A stretch of DNA of 64,000 nt, from NCBI GenBank assembly GCA_015056885.1, contig SVFL01000014.1, positions 1 through 64,000 of the forward strand. The letters are read 5' to 3'. Source of the DNA: Lachnospiraceae bacterium. GTDB lineage: Bacteria; Bacillota; Clostridia; Lachnospirales; Lachnospiraceae. The notes below the pieces were generated by a model that saw only the letters and a list, made by a program, of their open reading frames with translations, was not told the origin of the DNA and did no database searches. The position numbers were made by a program, and so were the translations under genes. Positions 54,564 to 63,569 of this stretch are shown piece after piece (position 1 is the stretch's first letter; every line of letters starts with the position of its first letter).

Positions 54564-55520
54564 ATGAAACGTTTTATTAACATTCACACAACTTTACTTC
54601 TTGTCTTTGCGATAACGATAGCCGGTTTTGTATACCGTTTTAACAACTGGGGAGTCAAAATAGACCCCAACCAGATTGAAGGCGAAGAAGAACGCCCCGA
54701 CAATCTTGATATGTTCCTTCCCCTTGTAGATGAAGACGGCAATATCATTCATGATACGGATGATGAAACCACCATCGTCTGCTTTGGAAATGCCCCCTTT
54801 GCGGATGACAGAGGCTCTGCCAACAACCTTGCCAACATAATCGCTGCAAAAACAGGAGCTACCGTTTACAACTGTTCCATCAGCGGAAGCTATCTGGCTG
54901 CTGAGAATTATACTCTTGACATCTCACACCGCCCCATAGATGCATACAATTTCTACTGGTTGACACAGCTTGCTGCCAAGGCACCCAATTATGACAAACA
55001 CAAGGATGCTGCGGAAGCCTTGCGCGACAAAACACCTCCTGAGGCAGAGGAAGTCTATAACACCCTTTGGAACTTGGATTTTAACGAAGTAGATATTGTA
55101 GCCATTATGTATGATGCCAGCGATTATTTTATCGGTCATGATATGTATAACGATTCCAACGACACGGATATTGAACAGTTCACAGGAAACTTAGAAGCAG
55201 GTATCGAGGTTATACAGGAGAATTATCCCTGGATCCGCATCATTGTGATGTCTCCCACCTATGCATATGCGATAGATGAAAATGGCAATTATGTCAGCAG
55301 CGATCAATACACTTACGGTTGGGATGTACTCTCCACCTATGCAATCAAACAGCAACAGTCCTGTTCCCGCAGAGGTGTAACCTTCATCGACCACATCTAC
55401 GGCACCATAAATGAAGATAACGCGGATGAATATCTGATTGATCATCTCCACTTAAATCAAGCCGGCAGAGAACTGGTTGCTGACCGTTTTGTAGACGCAC
55501 TCTATTATTACGACGAATAA
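54564..55520 (+). CDS. Membrane-anchored SGNH-like protein with altered nucleophile motif
   Basis: The 318-residue protein has an N-terminal anchor (about residues 7-24) and an SGNH/GDSL-type fold outside the cell. Block I, normally GDS, reads CFGNAPFADDRGS (G75-N76-A77), so the catalytic Ser is not at its usual place. The C-terminal catalytic pair is kept (DHLHLNQAG, D293 and H296). SGNH enzymes often add or remove acetyl groups on glycans. With Ala at position 77 it may bind rather than cut, or use another residue. It is the only intact plus-strand gene in the glycan locus. Confidence 0.72.
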   Translation: MKRFINIHTTLLLVFAITIAGFVYRFNNWGVKIDPNQIEGEEERPDNLDMFLPLVDEDGNIIHDTDDETTIVCFGNAPFADDRGSANNLANIIAAKTGATVYNCSISGSYLAAENYTLDISHRPIDAYNFYWLTQLAAKAPNYDKHKDAAEALRDKTPPEAEEVYNTLWNLDFNEVDIVAIMYDASDYFIGHDMYNDSNDTDIEQFTGNLEAGIEVIQENYPWIRIIVMSPTYAYAIDENGNYVSSDQYTYGWDVLSTYAIKQQQSCSRRGVTFIDHIYGTINEDNADEYLIDHLHLNQAGRELVADRFVDALYYYDE

Positions 55521-55532
55521 AACAGTATTTTT

Positions 55533-55583
55533 TAGCTCATAGAAACCTTACATCATAAGATTTCTATGAGCTAATTATTTTTC
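55533..55583 (+). terminator. Terminator of the SGNH-like gene
   Basis: A perfect 13-bp stem (TAGCTCATAGAAA at 55533-55545 with 55561-55573) is followed on the plus strand by ATTATTTTT. It lies in the short convergent gap and has no T-run on the minus side. Confidence 0.85.
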
Positions 55584-55604
55584 GCATCTCTACTCAGAAG
55601 CATG

Positions 55605-56369
55605 TCAAAAAGTGATTAACTCTGCATTTCGGTAAACATTATAACCATTCACCTCACAAAACCACTCATATCCGGTTTCTGTTAAGTTTCCTTTTATTTC
55701 CCGATTTGACTCCAGCACAATATAGATACAACCATAATCCTTGGCAAGCTTTCCAAGCAGGGCAGCATCCACAACTTCAGCTTCCATGGCCTCGCAGAGC
55801 TCATTCTGGGTAGCCCATTCATTCCAGCCCTCAACCAAAATCTCTCGTCCGTAAGGCATGCACACCACAGGAGAATATTGGCGCACATACTGAATCATCT
55901 CCAAAGGAAATACTGCCGTAACCTCTCTACCCGGAAGTGCAATAGCATCACAAATCCCAACCACACTATCAGGCACATGATATTGATTTTCTGCCCGGGC
56001 AAAATACACATTACTATAAATATAAGCACCGGACACCACTGCCAAAATCACGGAACCCACCGCCCATAAAATCCTCTTTTTCCCGGCCAGTCTGTTCCCG
56101 ATAACCACACAGGTATAAGCGATCACCACCGTCACAGGAAGAAGCCACAAAATCCGGTAATAAATCTCATCCCCCATATACTCGGCCAAAAATCCTGCAA
56201 ACAAGGGATTAAAAAATAACAGAAGCAAAATCACCGGCACATACACAAAAAGGATGCGAATCTGTTTACTCTCCTCCTTCAAAAACAAATATACCAGAGA
56301 GAGAAGAAACCAGATGACGACAAGCCCCGTACCCATATATTCCCGAAACAATTCAATCGCATGACTCAT
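55605..56369 (-). CDS. Membrane protein, possible C-terminal half of a split GT-C protein
   Basis: The 254-residue protein has about four membrane helices in the first 125 residues and a soluble alpha/beta domain after them. The layout copies the C-terminal half of the neighbouring 600-residue GT-C proteins, which also end in a soluble domain. It follows a 356-residue membrane protein by 20 nt and both have good ribosome binding sites (GAGGT here). I do not recognise a named family. It may pair with the upstream protein to form one enzyme. Confidence 0.65.
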   Translation of the reverse strand: MSHAIELFREYMGTGLVVIWFLLSLVYLFLKEESKQIRILFVYVPVILLLLFFNPLFAGFLAEYMGDEIYYRILWLLPVTVVIAYTCVVIGNRLAGKKRILWAVGSVILAVVSGAYIYSNVYFARAENQYHVPDSVVGICDAIALPGREVTAVFPLEMIQYVRQYSPVVCMPYGREILVEGWNEWATQNELCEAMEAEVVDAALLGKLAKDYGCIYIVLESNREIKGNLTETGYEWFCEVNGYNVYRNAELITF

Positions 56370-56389
56370 TTTCTACCTCACATCAAATA

Positions 56390-57460
56390 TCAACTCACCA
56401 CATACAAAAGCATATAGCACACGCAGGGTATGCAGCAAAGCGCCATAGGTATCAGTACCTTCCAGTTGCGGTAGGTTAGCGCTGCGCACAGACCTGTTAT
56501 GGCCACCATCAGGCAGAGGAGAAAAGCTCCCATAGTGCTGCACAGACAGCCTGTCAGCATTACACTACACAACAGCCCCCAATAAGCAACAGAAAGCTTC
56601 TTTTTTTCCTGCAACCTGTCCAGAAGCATCAACATCATAAACAGCAACATCGGTAATACAATACTTCCCAAAGCCGCCTTTCCCTGACGACTCCTCGCCA
56701 GCATAAAATGTTCCATGGTGTACATGGAATAATCTCCGAAAAGCACCAGAATCTCCGTCATAATCATAAAAGGTGCCAGTAACTTCTTACGTTTAATAAA
56801 CAATTTTTTACCCAACAGGTAAAAGATTCCGTAGGTCATGGGAATGAGCATCAGAGGCATAGCAACATGAGCCACACTCACTGCTTTCATGCCGCTGATG
56901 CGGGCAAGAAAAGCTATCCATATAGGAAAAGGTGCCAGCCCGTGGCGGATATCCACCTCTGCACTACCTCCTGTGTAGGGAAGCTTGCGATACATGGTCT
57001 CTGCATCTTCTGTGATGGTAGACACTGCCACATAGTACGCATCATCCCCATCTCCGTAAGCCAGTCTCACCGCCTGCACCAATTGAAATACGAACAGCAC
57101 TCCAAAAACAATCCATTGACAGTTAACCTGCACAGCCCCGGGCGTCACCACCCCAAAACCACTTTTCCTGTCTCGCCAAAACATCACAATTCCTACAACC
57201 ATCAGAAACGCCGATACTCCGGCAAACACCGTCACAACCTGCTGAAATTCCTTTTCCAATAACACAAAAGGAACACACACCAGCTGAAACACCGCCCAAA
57301 GTATCATCTGTCCGCTTATCCACAAAAAAGGCAGACTATACCTGCCACCGTTGCCATGCTCGCGAGCCATACTACTCAGGCTCCCTCCCACTGTAACAGG
57401 AAGTCCATACAGCAAAAGTACCAATATGAAGCTTTGCATTATCAAAGGCATATTTTCCAT
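56390..57460 (-). CDS. Polytopic membrane protein (DUF6077-like), possible N-terminal half of a GT-C protein
   Basis: The 356-residue protein has about nine membrane helices. A loop with YGDGDDAYYVAVSTI and then MYRKLPYTGG and EVDIRHGLAPFPIW sits between helices, where GT-C enzymes carry catalytic Asp residues. It fits my memory of DUF6077, unverified. It ends inside a hydrophobic stretch, which is unusual, and the next gene supplies further helices and a soluble domain. GGAG precedes the ATG, and it lies 12 nt after the GT39-like gene. Confidence 0.65.
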   Translation of the reverse strand: MENMPLIMQSFILVLLLYGLPVTVGGSLSSMAREHGNGGRYSLPFLWISGQMILWAVFQLVCVPFVLLEKEFQQVVTVFAGVSAFLMVVGIVMFWRDRKSGFGVVTPGAVQVNCQWIVFGVLFVFQLVQAVRLAYGDGDDAYYVAVSTITEDAETMYRKLPYTGGSAEVDIRHGLAPFPIWIAFLARISGMKAVSVAHVAMPLMLIPMTYGIFYLLGKKLFIKRKKLLAPFMIMTEILVLFGDYSMYTMEHFMLARSRQGKAALGSIVLPMLLFMMLMLLDRLQEKKKLSVAYWGLLCSVMLTGCLCSTMGAFLLCLMVAITGLCAALTYRNWKVLIPMALCCIPCVCYMLLYVVS

Positions 57461-57472
57461 GTCTTCACTCCG

Positions 57473-59275
57473 TTATCTGTGTTCTACTATAAACACACTG
57501 TCTCCGTAAGGCGCTCCTTCATTCATTAAGGTCTTCACCTCACACAGTCCATATTTTGTCTCCAGAACATGCTCCACTGCATCTCTATCGAGCCCGGCTT
57601 TCACTAAAATTACGGCCTTTGAAAGTTCTGTCAAAGACTCCGTCTCCTGTCTGTCAGAAAGCTCCTGCGTTGTCACCAAAAGAGTTCTGTCATATTCTGT
57701 AAATTCCAACAGATTCTCATAATATCCAACGCCCTGATACACACAGATGCAAGGGTACTCCGAGTATTCCTCCGCAAGCTCCCTCTGAGCATCATAACCA
57801 AGATATAAATACTTACTCTCATGCCCTATAAGTATCAAAAATTGTCCGCATACAAGCACTCCGGCAAGAACCCCTGCAAGAATCTTTGCCAATTTTTCTT
57901 TTTTATGTCTGATACTTACAAAGCCGATTCCCTTGCACACCGCTGCCACCATCACCAGTGTAAATACGGGAAACACCGGCATAATATAGCGATTTACCAG
58001 ATATGGTGACATTCTGGCTGCCAAAAGAAAATACCCTACCAACGGAATCCATAAAACAGCCAGCAAACCTGCACCGTTTCGCATCTTGCTACCTTCTCTT
58101 CCCGAAGGTACAAACCATCTTCTTATGGAAAATCCACACACCACTACCAAAAAGGGTATAAGCAGACATACACTACCTGTCTCTCGTCCCAAAATTCCCG
58201 CAAATGCTGCGAGCCTGCTGCCATAGCCTGCAAAGCCCTCCGACAGATTTTCCAGAGCCTCCACACCTCTTCCGCTGGAAAACACATCCGAAATGGCAAA
58301 GGGAAACAGCCCCACGCCAATTATTGCCGCCAATACCATGGAGCGAATATAACAACAAACTCCCTGTTTACGCTTCTGCATCCACAAAATCACAACGGTT
58401 ACAACCGCCAGAATCAGACAATAAAACAGGAAAAAATACTGCGTCCAAAATCCCAGAACCGTCACCAGAACCAAAAGCTTGTTATGCTCTGTAAAATCTG
58501 TTCCGCCCAGCATATAACTGAAAATTTTACGCACATGTATGGCAAGAAGCGCCACGCACCAGAAAGTCACCATGGCATACATGCGAATCAAAAGGGTGGT
58601 AGATACCGCCCCAACAGACAGTCCATACACTGCAGCTACCACAAATCCGGTAAAACGCCCCCACTCCGGAACACCACGTATCACCATGAACCAACGCCCA
58701 AGCTTCATCAAAAGCACCATAACCACAAGCACACAGACCAGATTAATCACACAGCCCATTAGTGGAGTAATTTCACCCTTAAAGAGAGATGATACCGTAT
58801 GCAACAGCGCAAAATGCAAAGGCGGATGATTGTCATCTTTCACATTAAAATACACGGACAAATAAGAAAAATCATCTGTCTCATCCACTGTAACATAGTC
58901 CACAAAAGTCTCCCGTTCCATCCATACGGGCTCCTCATACACATCCGCCTTGTAAGATAAAAGCTTACTGTTACCACGGTTTTCCACAACATCCTTCACC
59001 GTAGCGACCATGTTATCCACAGTTTCACCAAAACTGTCCCCTCGCAACTCGTTCTCTACAAACTTAGCCAGACGTCCCTGAGGCTGCGTTGGCACAATCC
59101 ATGGATTAAACTCTGCATTAGCCAGTTCAAAACTCAACAACTCATCCATATGATAGCCCTGCTTCTTATCAATATTTCCCAGAAGCAATGCTCCACAGAC
59201 AAGGAGCAGCAAAAGCTCCGGAAAATATGAAATCAGACGTATTCGCTTTGTTTTTCTTTCGCCTTGTCTACTCAT
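57473..59275 (-). CDS. GT39/ArnT-like membrane glycosyltransferase
   Basis: The 600-residue protein has about ten to twelve membrane helices and a soluble C-terminal domain. The first loop carries YHMDELLSFELAN, and a second motif DDNHPPLHFALLH follows near residue 150. Both are typical of GT39-type (PMT/ArnT) enzymes that use polyprenyl-phosphate sugars on the outer face. It would transfer a sugar to the exported polymer or another surface molecule. Its ATG abuts the stop codon of the preceding gene (TAAATG). Confidence 0.82.
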   Translation of the reverse strand: MSRQGERKTKRIRLISYFPELLLLLVCGALLLGNIDKKQGYHMDELLSFELANAEFNPWIVPTQPQGRLAKFVENELRGDSFGETVDNMVATVKDVVENRGNSKLLSYKADVYEEPVWMERETFVDYVTVDETDDFSYLSVYFNVKDDNHPPLHFALLHTVSSLFKGEITPLMGCVINLVCVLVVMVLLMKLGRWFMVIRGVPEWGRFTGFVVAAVYGLSVGAVSTTLLIRMYAMVTFWCVALLAIHVRKIFSYMLGGTDFTEHNKLLVLVTVLGFWTQYFFLFYCLILAVVTVVILWMQKRKQGVCCYIRSMVLAAIIGVGLFPFAISDVFSSGRGVEALENLSEGFAGYGSRLAAFAGILGRETGSVCLLIPFLVVVCGFSIRRWFVPSGREGSKMRNGAGLLAVLWIPLVGYFLLAARMSPYLVNRYIMPVFPVFTLVMVAAVCKGIGFVSIRHKKEKLAKILAGVLAGVLVCGQFLILIGHESKYLYLGYDAQRELAEEYSEYPCICVYQGVGYYENLLEFTEYDRTLLVTTQELSDRQETESLTELSKAVILVKAGLDRDAVEHVLETKYGLCEVKTLMNEGAPYGDSVFIVEHR

Positions 59276-61048
59276 TTATCGCTCATTTACCTCATACACA
59301 AAAATTCGATAATAACTTTCATTCGTCTCAAAAGGTTTCTCCCGGGGCAATGTAAGCCCCAGCTCCTCTGCATTGGCAATATAGGCTGCTGAAAACAGAT
59401 AATCTCCTCCGAGCAAGTCCAATGCCTCTGTATCTAATTCCAAATGAGAAAAGTAAAAACCATTTTTTTCAATGGTATAGTAGCCGGGACACTCCGAACC
59501 AAAAAGATAACAACGATTGCCCCAATCATCATAATAATCCCTAAGGTATTCACTCTCCTGCAAAGCAGGGGCAATCACCTCACGAAAAGCATGCTTATAC
59601 TCCAAAGAATAATTATTAGAATACCCGTCCAGACAATAAAATCCATGATACAACGCAGCTGCCGGGTCTATTCCCAAACTGACTACCCGATACTCCGACT
59701 GCTCCTGTCCGGTGTACTCTGCCATAAAATTTGCCACTTGCTCATAAACACCTATGGCGTAATAATCCTCATAGCTTAAAGCTGCATAATCGGGATTGCG
59801 AAGCTTCTGAACATTGGACTTCACATCACTGTTTTTTAAAATCTGCAGACCGCAGACACACAAAGCCCCCATTAGTACAATTCCACACAATATGGTTGTC
59901 TTTTTGCGCCCTGTCTTCCACAGTTCCATAACAATTGCCAAAATACATCCCAAAAACAGATACCAGAAACAGGGAGACCACCACAGAAAACGATCCACCT
60001 GAAATGCTCCTAAAGCACCCAAATTCTCTCGAAGCATTATGCCAAAGCCACTGTTCCAAAGAGCAGCCACTGCTGCCAAAAGCACATTAACACCTACTGC
60101 CCACAGGGCACTGCTCGCCAGTCTCTTACACACTTCGGATTCTCTCAAAACAATGGCAACCAACATCAAAACAACTAAGCCGGCAATCAGGAAATTTAGG
60201 TGATAATCCTGACTATGCTGTCCGCCGTACAGCAAACCATTTATCCAACCGCTCACAAAGCCATCGGCCGCCAACACATACTCCGTCTTATGAGAAACAG
60301 TGCTTTCTCCAATCCCTAAAATCTGCTTTATCAAAGGCAGATTGGTACCGATATAACCAATCAGAAGCACAAGCCACAAACACACCTGCCTCCATAAACC
60401 GTTCGTTGCATAAGCCTGCTCCTTCACTTCCTTGTCAACTTGTCTTTTTTGTGCTACAAGATTTAGGGCAACTTGGCCCACAAGCCACACGCCCAAAACC
60501 GCCAACACAGCAAAACCCACTAGCGCCAGGGAAGAATTCACCGCAAACAGCGCTCCATAAAACAAGCTCAAAAAAGTATGTTTTCCCTTTTTAAGCCGGA
60601 GCACACACCACACCAGCATAGGCAATCCGTACTGAGAAAAACCATACACCGGCAAAAAGGGCAACGCGCCATACAAGCCACCTGCTACCAGTGCCGCAAG
60701 TCCCTTTCCCGTCACGTCCTTCACCAAAAGAAACATCCCGGCAAATCCCACCAGACTCCCCAAAAGTTGCATAACAAAGAGTGCTGCCTCATACTTGCCG
60801 CTTAAAAACAAAAGCACACTGGCCGGAGCCGGAGGCGTGAGTGCCGTCTTAGACGCACCATTCATAAATTCAGGCAATATCTCTCCGTCAAACAAATGCT
60901 TCGCCTGCAAAATGTAAGCAATCATTTCTCCGTCCAACTGATCATGATAGGTGACAACCGCGCGTTCTCCCAAAATCAGCCACGGAACAAGCAGCATACA
61001 CATAACAGCCATTCCGATTGCCATATAAATCCTGTCAGTTTTTTGCAT
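59276..61048 (-). CDS. Polytopic membrane protein (DUF6044-like, possible GT-C)
   Basis: The 590-residue protein has about eleven membrane helices, then a soluble domain of about 150 residues. The first loop has VTYHDQLDGEMIAYILQAKHLF, where acidic residues replace the usual GT-C DxD. I recall this pattern from DUF6044, unverified. The start at 61048 has AGGAGGTG 6 nt upstream. It overlaps the preceding gene by 14 nt. It may act as a surface glycosyltransferase with the other membrane enzymes here. Confidence 0.7.
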   Translation of the reverse strand: MQKTDRIYMAIGMAVMCMLLVPWLILGERAVVTYHDQLDGEMIAYILQAKHLFDGEILPEFMNGASKTALTPPAPASVLLFLSGKYEAALFVMQLLGSLVGFAGMFLLVKDVTGKGLAALVAGGLYGALPFLPVYGFSQYGLPMLVWCVLRLKKGKHTFLSLFYGALFAVNSSLALVGFAVLAVLGVWLVGQVALNLVAQKRQVDKEVKEQAYATNGLWRQVCLWLVLLIGYIGTNLPLIKQILGIGESTVSHKTEYVLAADGFVSGWINGLLYGGQHSQDYHLNFLIAGLVVLMLVAIVLRESEVCKRLASSALWAVGVNVLLAAVAALWNSGFGIMLRENLGALGAFQVDRFLWWSPCFWYLFLGCILAIVMELWKTGRKKTTILCGIVLMGALCVCGLQILKNSDVKSNVQKLRNPDYAALSYEDYYAIGVYEQVANFMAEYTGQEQSEYRVVSLGIDPAAALYHGFYCLDGYSNNYSLEYKHAFREVIAPALQESEYLRDYYDDWGNRCYLFGSECPGYYTIEKNGFYFSHLELDTEALDLLGGDYLFSAAYIANAEELGLTLPREKPFETNESYYRIFVYEVNER

Positions 61049-62150
61049 CCCGTACACCTCCTGCCATCCATAGCAACCAGACACACAGTACCAACAAAGT
61101 ATTCTTATAATCCATACGTCCCGCACCATCCAGTGCATAATAAGTCACCATGCCTGCGCATGCAACGCCTGCAATCAGCCATTTTCCAAATCCGGGACAT
61201 TTCTTTTCCGCCAATTGTTTCTTGTCCCAAAATTGTAATACATACGCAATAGCAACCGCCACCAGTGCAACACCAAACCACCAACAACTGTAATCCGTGT
61301 AAAATTTGCCAAGCTTCGGCGCCGGATGCAAAAGCTCCCTGTAATTCATGCCTGTATAAGAATCATAGGCTCTGCCTGCAAGCTGCAACTCCACCACCAC
61401 AGGAGATACGCCATAGCCTGCCACATCCCAACAGATTTCCTTCACAATCTGTTTCTTGTTCATCTGCCATGCCATAGCCCGAAACTGACCGAGCACCTCT
61501 AGTGCCTGTTCTTCTCCCAACTTCTCTGCGAGAATAGGACCCAGCAGTTCTCTGATACCGGTGGCCTCATAGGTACTTTCCACCAGCGTATAATAATCAC
61601 AATCCACCAAATCCCGCACGTCTTTTGGAAGCTCCGTATAGGTATCGTAAAGAGTGGTCCACACCATACGTTCCGTCAACCTGGTCTCAATGGGTGTCCA
61701 CCCATTTCGAAGTACATCTGTCCCTACCGTCAGTCCCCCTGTCACAAGCAACAATCCCAAAACTAAAGCAACTTTTTCTTTGCCTTTTCCTTCTTTCCAT
61801 CCGTCAAAGCATCTGCCCAAATATCCCAGATAAAACAGAAGCACTGCGGTGACCACAAGGCGCACATCCGGCTTTACCATACTTTGCATCACAAAAGGAA
61901 AAGTCATAACAACAAGTACCCCAAACAAATCCTTCCACGTGGAAGCATTTTGATAAAATCCACCCTTTGCAAACCACACAGCAGTCCCAAGCAAAAGCAT
62001 CGCACCCACGCAAACAATGCCTTCACCCGGTCCGCTAAACCCGGCGAAAGCATTGCACATCCAGAGCATGCCCAGCACAATCTGAACGCTAAAGCCTATG
62101 AAAATGAAGCTGTTAAGTACAGCCGTACAGTGCTTTAAGATTGCCTGCAT
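61035..62150 (-). CDS. Polytopic membrane protein of unknown function (371 aa)
   Basis: The protein has about five membrane helices in the first 150 residues, a soluble loop of about 130 residues (150-285) and two or three helices at the end. I do not recognise the family. Its position 2 nt after the dTDP-sugar aminotransferase and overlapping a GT-C-like gene suggests a role in making or moving the same sugar. GGAGAG precedes the ATG. Confidence 0.65.
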   Translation of the reverse strand: MQAILKHCTAVLNSFIFIGFSVQIVLGMLWMCNAFAGFSGPGEGIVCVGAMLLLGTAVWFAKGGFYQNASTWKDLFGVLVVMTFPFVMQSMVKPDVRLVVTAVLLFYLGYLGRCFDGWKEGKGKEKVALVLGLLLVTGGLTVGTDVLRNGWTPIETRLTERMVWTTLYDTYTELPKDVRDLVDCDYYTLVESTYEATGIRELLGPILAEKLGEEQALEVLGQFRAMAWQMNKKQIVKEICWDVAGYGVSPVVVELQLAGRAYDSYTGMNYRELLHPAPKLGKFYTDYSCWWFGVALVAVAIAYVLQFWDKKQLAEKKCPGFGKWLIAGVACAGMVTYYALDGAGRMDYKNTLLVLCVWLLWMAGGVRDAKN

Positions 62151-62152
62151 CT

Positions 62153-63283
62153 TTACTCTCCGTAAAATTCAATTACTTTATCACTGATATAATCCACCTG
62201 CTCCAGAGTCAATCCATAATACATGGGCAGACGAAGAAGCTTCTCACTCTCTGCAGTAGTATACACATCTTCCCCATGGAAGCGGCCATATTTCAATCCC
62301 GCTGGAGCTGTGTGCAACGGAATATAATGGAACACTGCCAGAATATCATTTGCCTTCAAATGATTAATCAAAGCCGTACGCTCCTCAATGTCATGAGCCT
62401 TGATATAAAACATATGTGCATTGTGAACACAATCCTCTGGCACCACAGGAAGCTCAATTTTGCCTGCCTTAGCCAATGGAGTCAATCTCTCATAATAACG
62501 GTTCCACGCCGCAATTCTGGCATCATTAATCTCATCTGCCTTCTCAAGCTGGGCATAAAGATACGCCGCATTCATATCACTGGGCAGATAGGAAGAACCA
62601 TAATTTACCCAGGTATACTTATCAATCTGACCGCGGTAATACTTGCTTCGATTCGTTCCCTTCTCACGGATAATCTCCGCATCCTCCACATATTTTTCAT
62701 CGCGAATGAGGAGAGCACCGCCCTCACCCATGCTGTAATTTTTGGTCTCGTGGAAGCTATAACAACCAAAATCTCCGATGGTTCCCAGCGCTTTCCCCTT
62801 ATAAGAAGCCAACACACCCTGAGCAGCGTCTTCAATCACCCACAGATTATGTCTCTTCGCAATATCCATAATAGTATCCATCTCACAGGAAACACCTGCA
62901 TAATGTACCGGAACAATACCCTTGGTCTTCTCCGTAATAGCCGCTTCAATCTTAGTTTCATCAATGTTCATGGTGTCCGGTCTGATATCCACAAACACAG
63001 GCACCGCCCCACGAAGCACAAATGCATCTGCGGTAGACACAAAGGTATAGGCAGGCATAATCACCTCATCCCCGGGTTGCACCTGCACCAAAAGCGCCGC
63101 CAGCTCCGTAGCATGGGTACAAGAGGTAGTCAACAGACACTTCTTGCTGTCTGTACGCTCCTCGAACCACTCATTACACTTCTTCGTATACGGTCCATCA
63201 CCACATATTTTCTGATTCTGTACACATTCCTGTATATAAACGGCTGCCTTATCCACATAAGGCGGAACATTAAAATTAATCAT
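62153..63283 (-). CDS. rffA: dTDP-4-amino-4,6-dideoxygalactose transaminase
   Basis: This DegT/DnrJ/EryC1 family aminotransferase (376 residues) is closest to RffA/WecE, which converts dTDP-4-keto-6-deoxyglucose to dTDP-Fuc4N with PLP. The PLP lysine is K181 in SFHETKNYSMGEGGA, and VIEDAAQGVLASYKGKALG precedes it. The start at 63283 is set by AAAGGAGC 5 nt upstream, which discards 17 extra residues. The substrate would come from RmlA and RmlB of this locus. It is the first gene of the operon ending at 55605. Exact product stereochemistry is inferred. Confidence 0.88.
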   Translation of the reverse strand: MINFNVPPYVDKAAVYIQECVQNQKICGDGPYTKKCNEWFEERTDSKKCLLTTSCTHATELAALLVQVQPGDEVIMPAYTFVSTADAFVLRGAVPVFVDIRPDTMNIDETKIEAAITEKTKGIVPVHYAGVSCEMDTIMDIAKRHNLWVIEDAAQGVLASYKGKALGTIGDFGCYSFHETKNYSMGEGGALLIRDEKYVEDAEIIREKGTNRSKYYRGQIDKYTWVNYGSSYLPSDMNAAYLYAQLEKADEINDARIAAWNRYYERLTPLAKAGKIELPVVPEDCVHNAHMFYIKAHDIEERTALINHLKANDILAVFHYIPLHTAPAGLKYGRFHGEDVYTTAESEKLLRLPMYYGLTLEQVDYISDKVIEFYGE

Positions 63284-63334
63284 ACGCTGCTCCTTTTCGC
63301 TTTGTTTTAATAATTTTATCATAATTCCAGCCAC

Positions 63335-63506
63335 TTGGGTCTAAAAGAAGCTTTTCTGCCTCTGGGACCCAAATTATAGGAACTTCTTGGGTCTAACAAA
63401 GCATTCTTCCTCTCTGAGACCCAAATCCTCTCTAAAAACTGTCTAATTCACCCATAAATTCTTTCATTTTGGGTCTCAGAAACAGAAAATGACTGCCCAG
63501 ACCCAA
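63335..63506. repeat. Three copies of a 38-bp REP-like palindrome
   Basis: Three hairpins share the arms TTGGGTCT and AGACCCAA (first copy with 7 bp). They lie at 63335-63372, 63387-63424 and 63469-63506. The first two are direct copies, including the CCTCTG before the right arm and AAAT after it. The third matches best in reverse orientation (TTTTCTG, then CTGAGACCCAAA on the minus strand). The block fills the 286-bp gap between the aminotransferase and the HAD gene. No promoter was clearly seen there. Confidence 0.85.
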
Positions 63507-63569
63507 CCTACAAAAAAGACTTCATATAGATGGACAACCAGTGCTCCATCCCCGGTATTATTTTTCTCT

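Noticed and set aside
62141-63310. Plus-strand frame of 389 codons opposite the aminotransferase
   Set aside because: It mirrors rffA over its whole length and the PLP enzyme motifs are on the minus strand.
63335-63506. CRISPR array
   Set aside because: The repeats are short palindromes with variable spacing (52 and 82 nt) and mixed orientation, and no cas genes are near.
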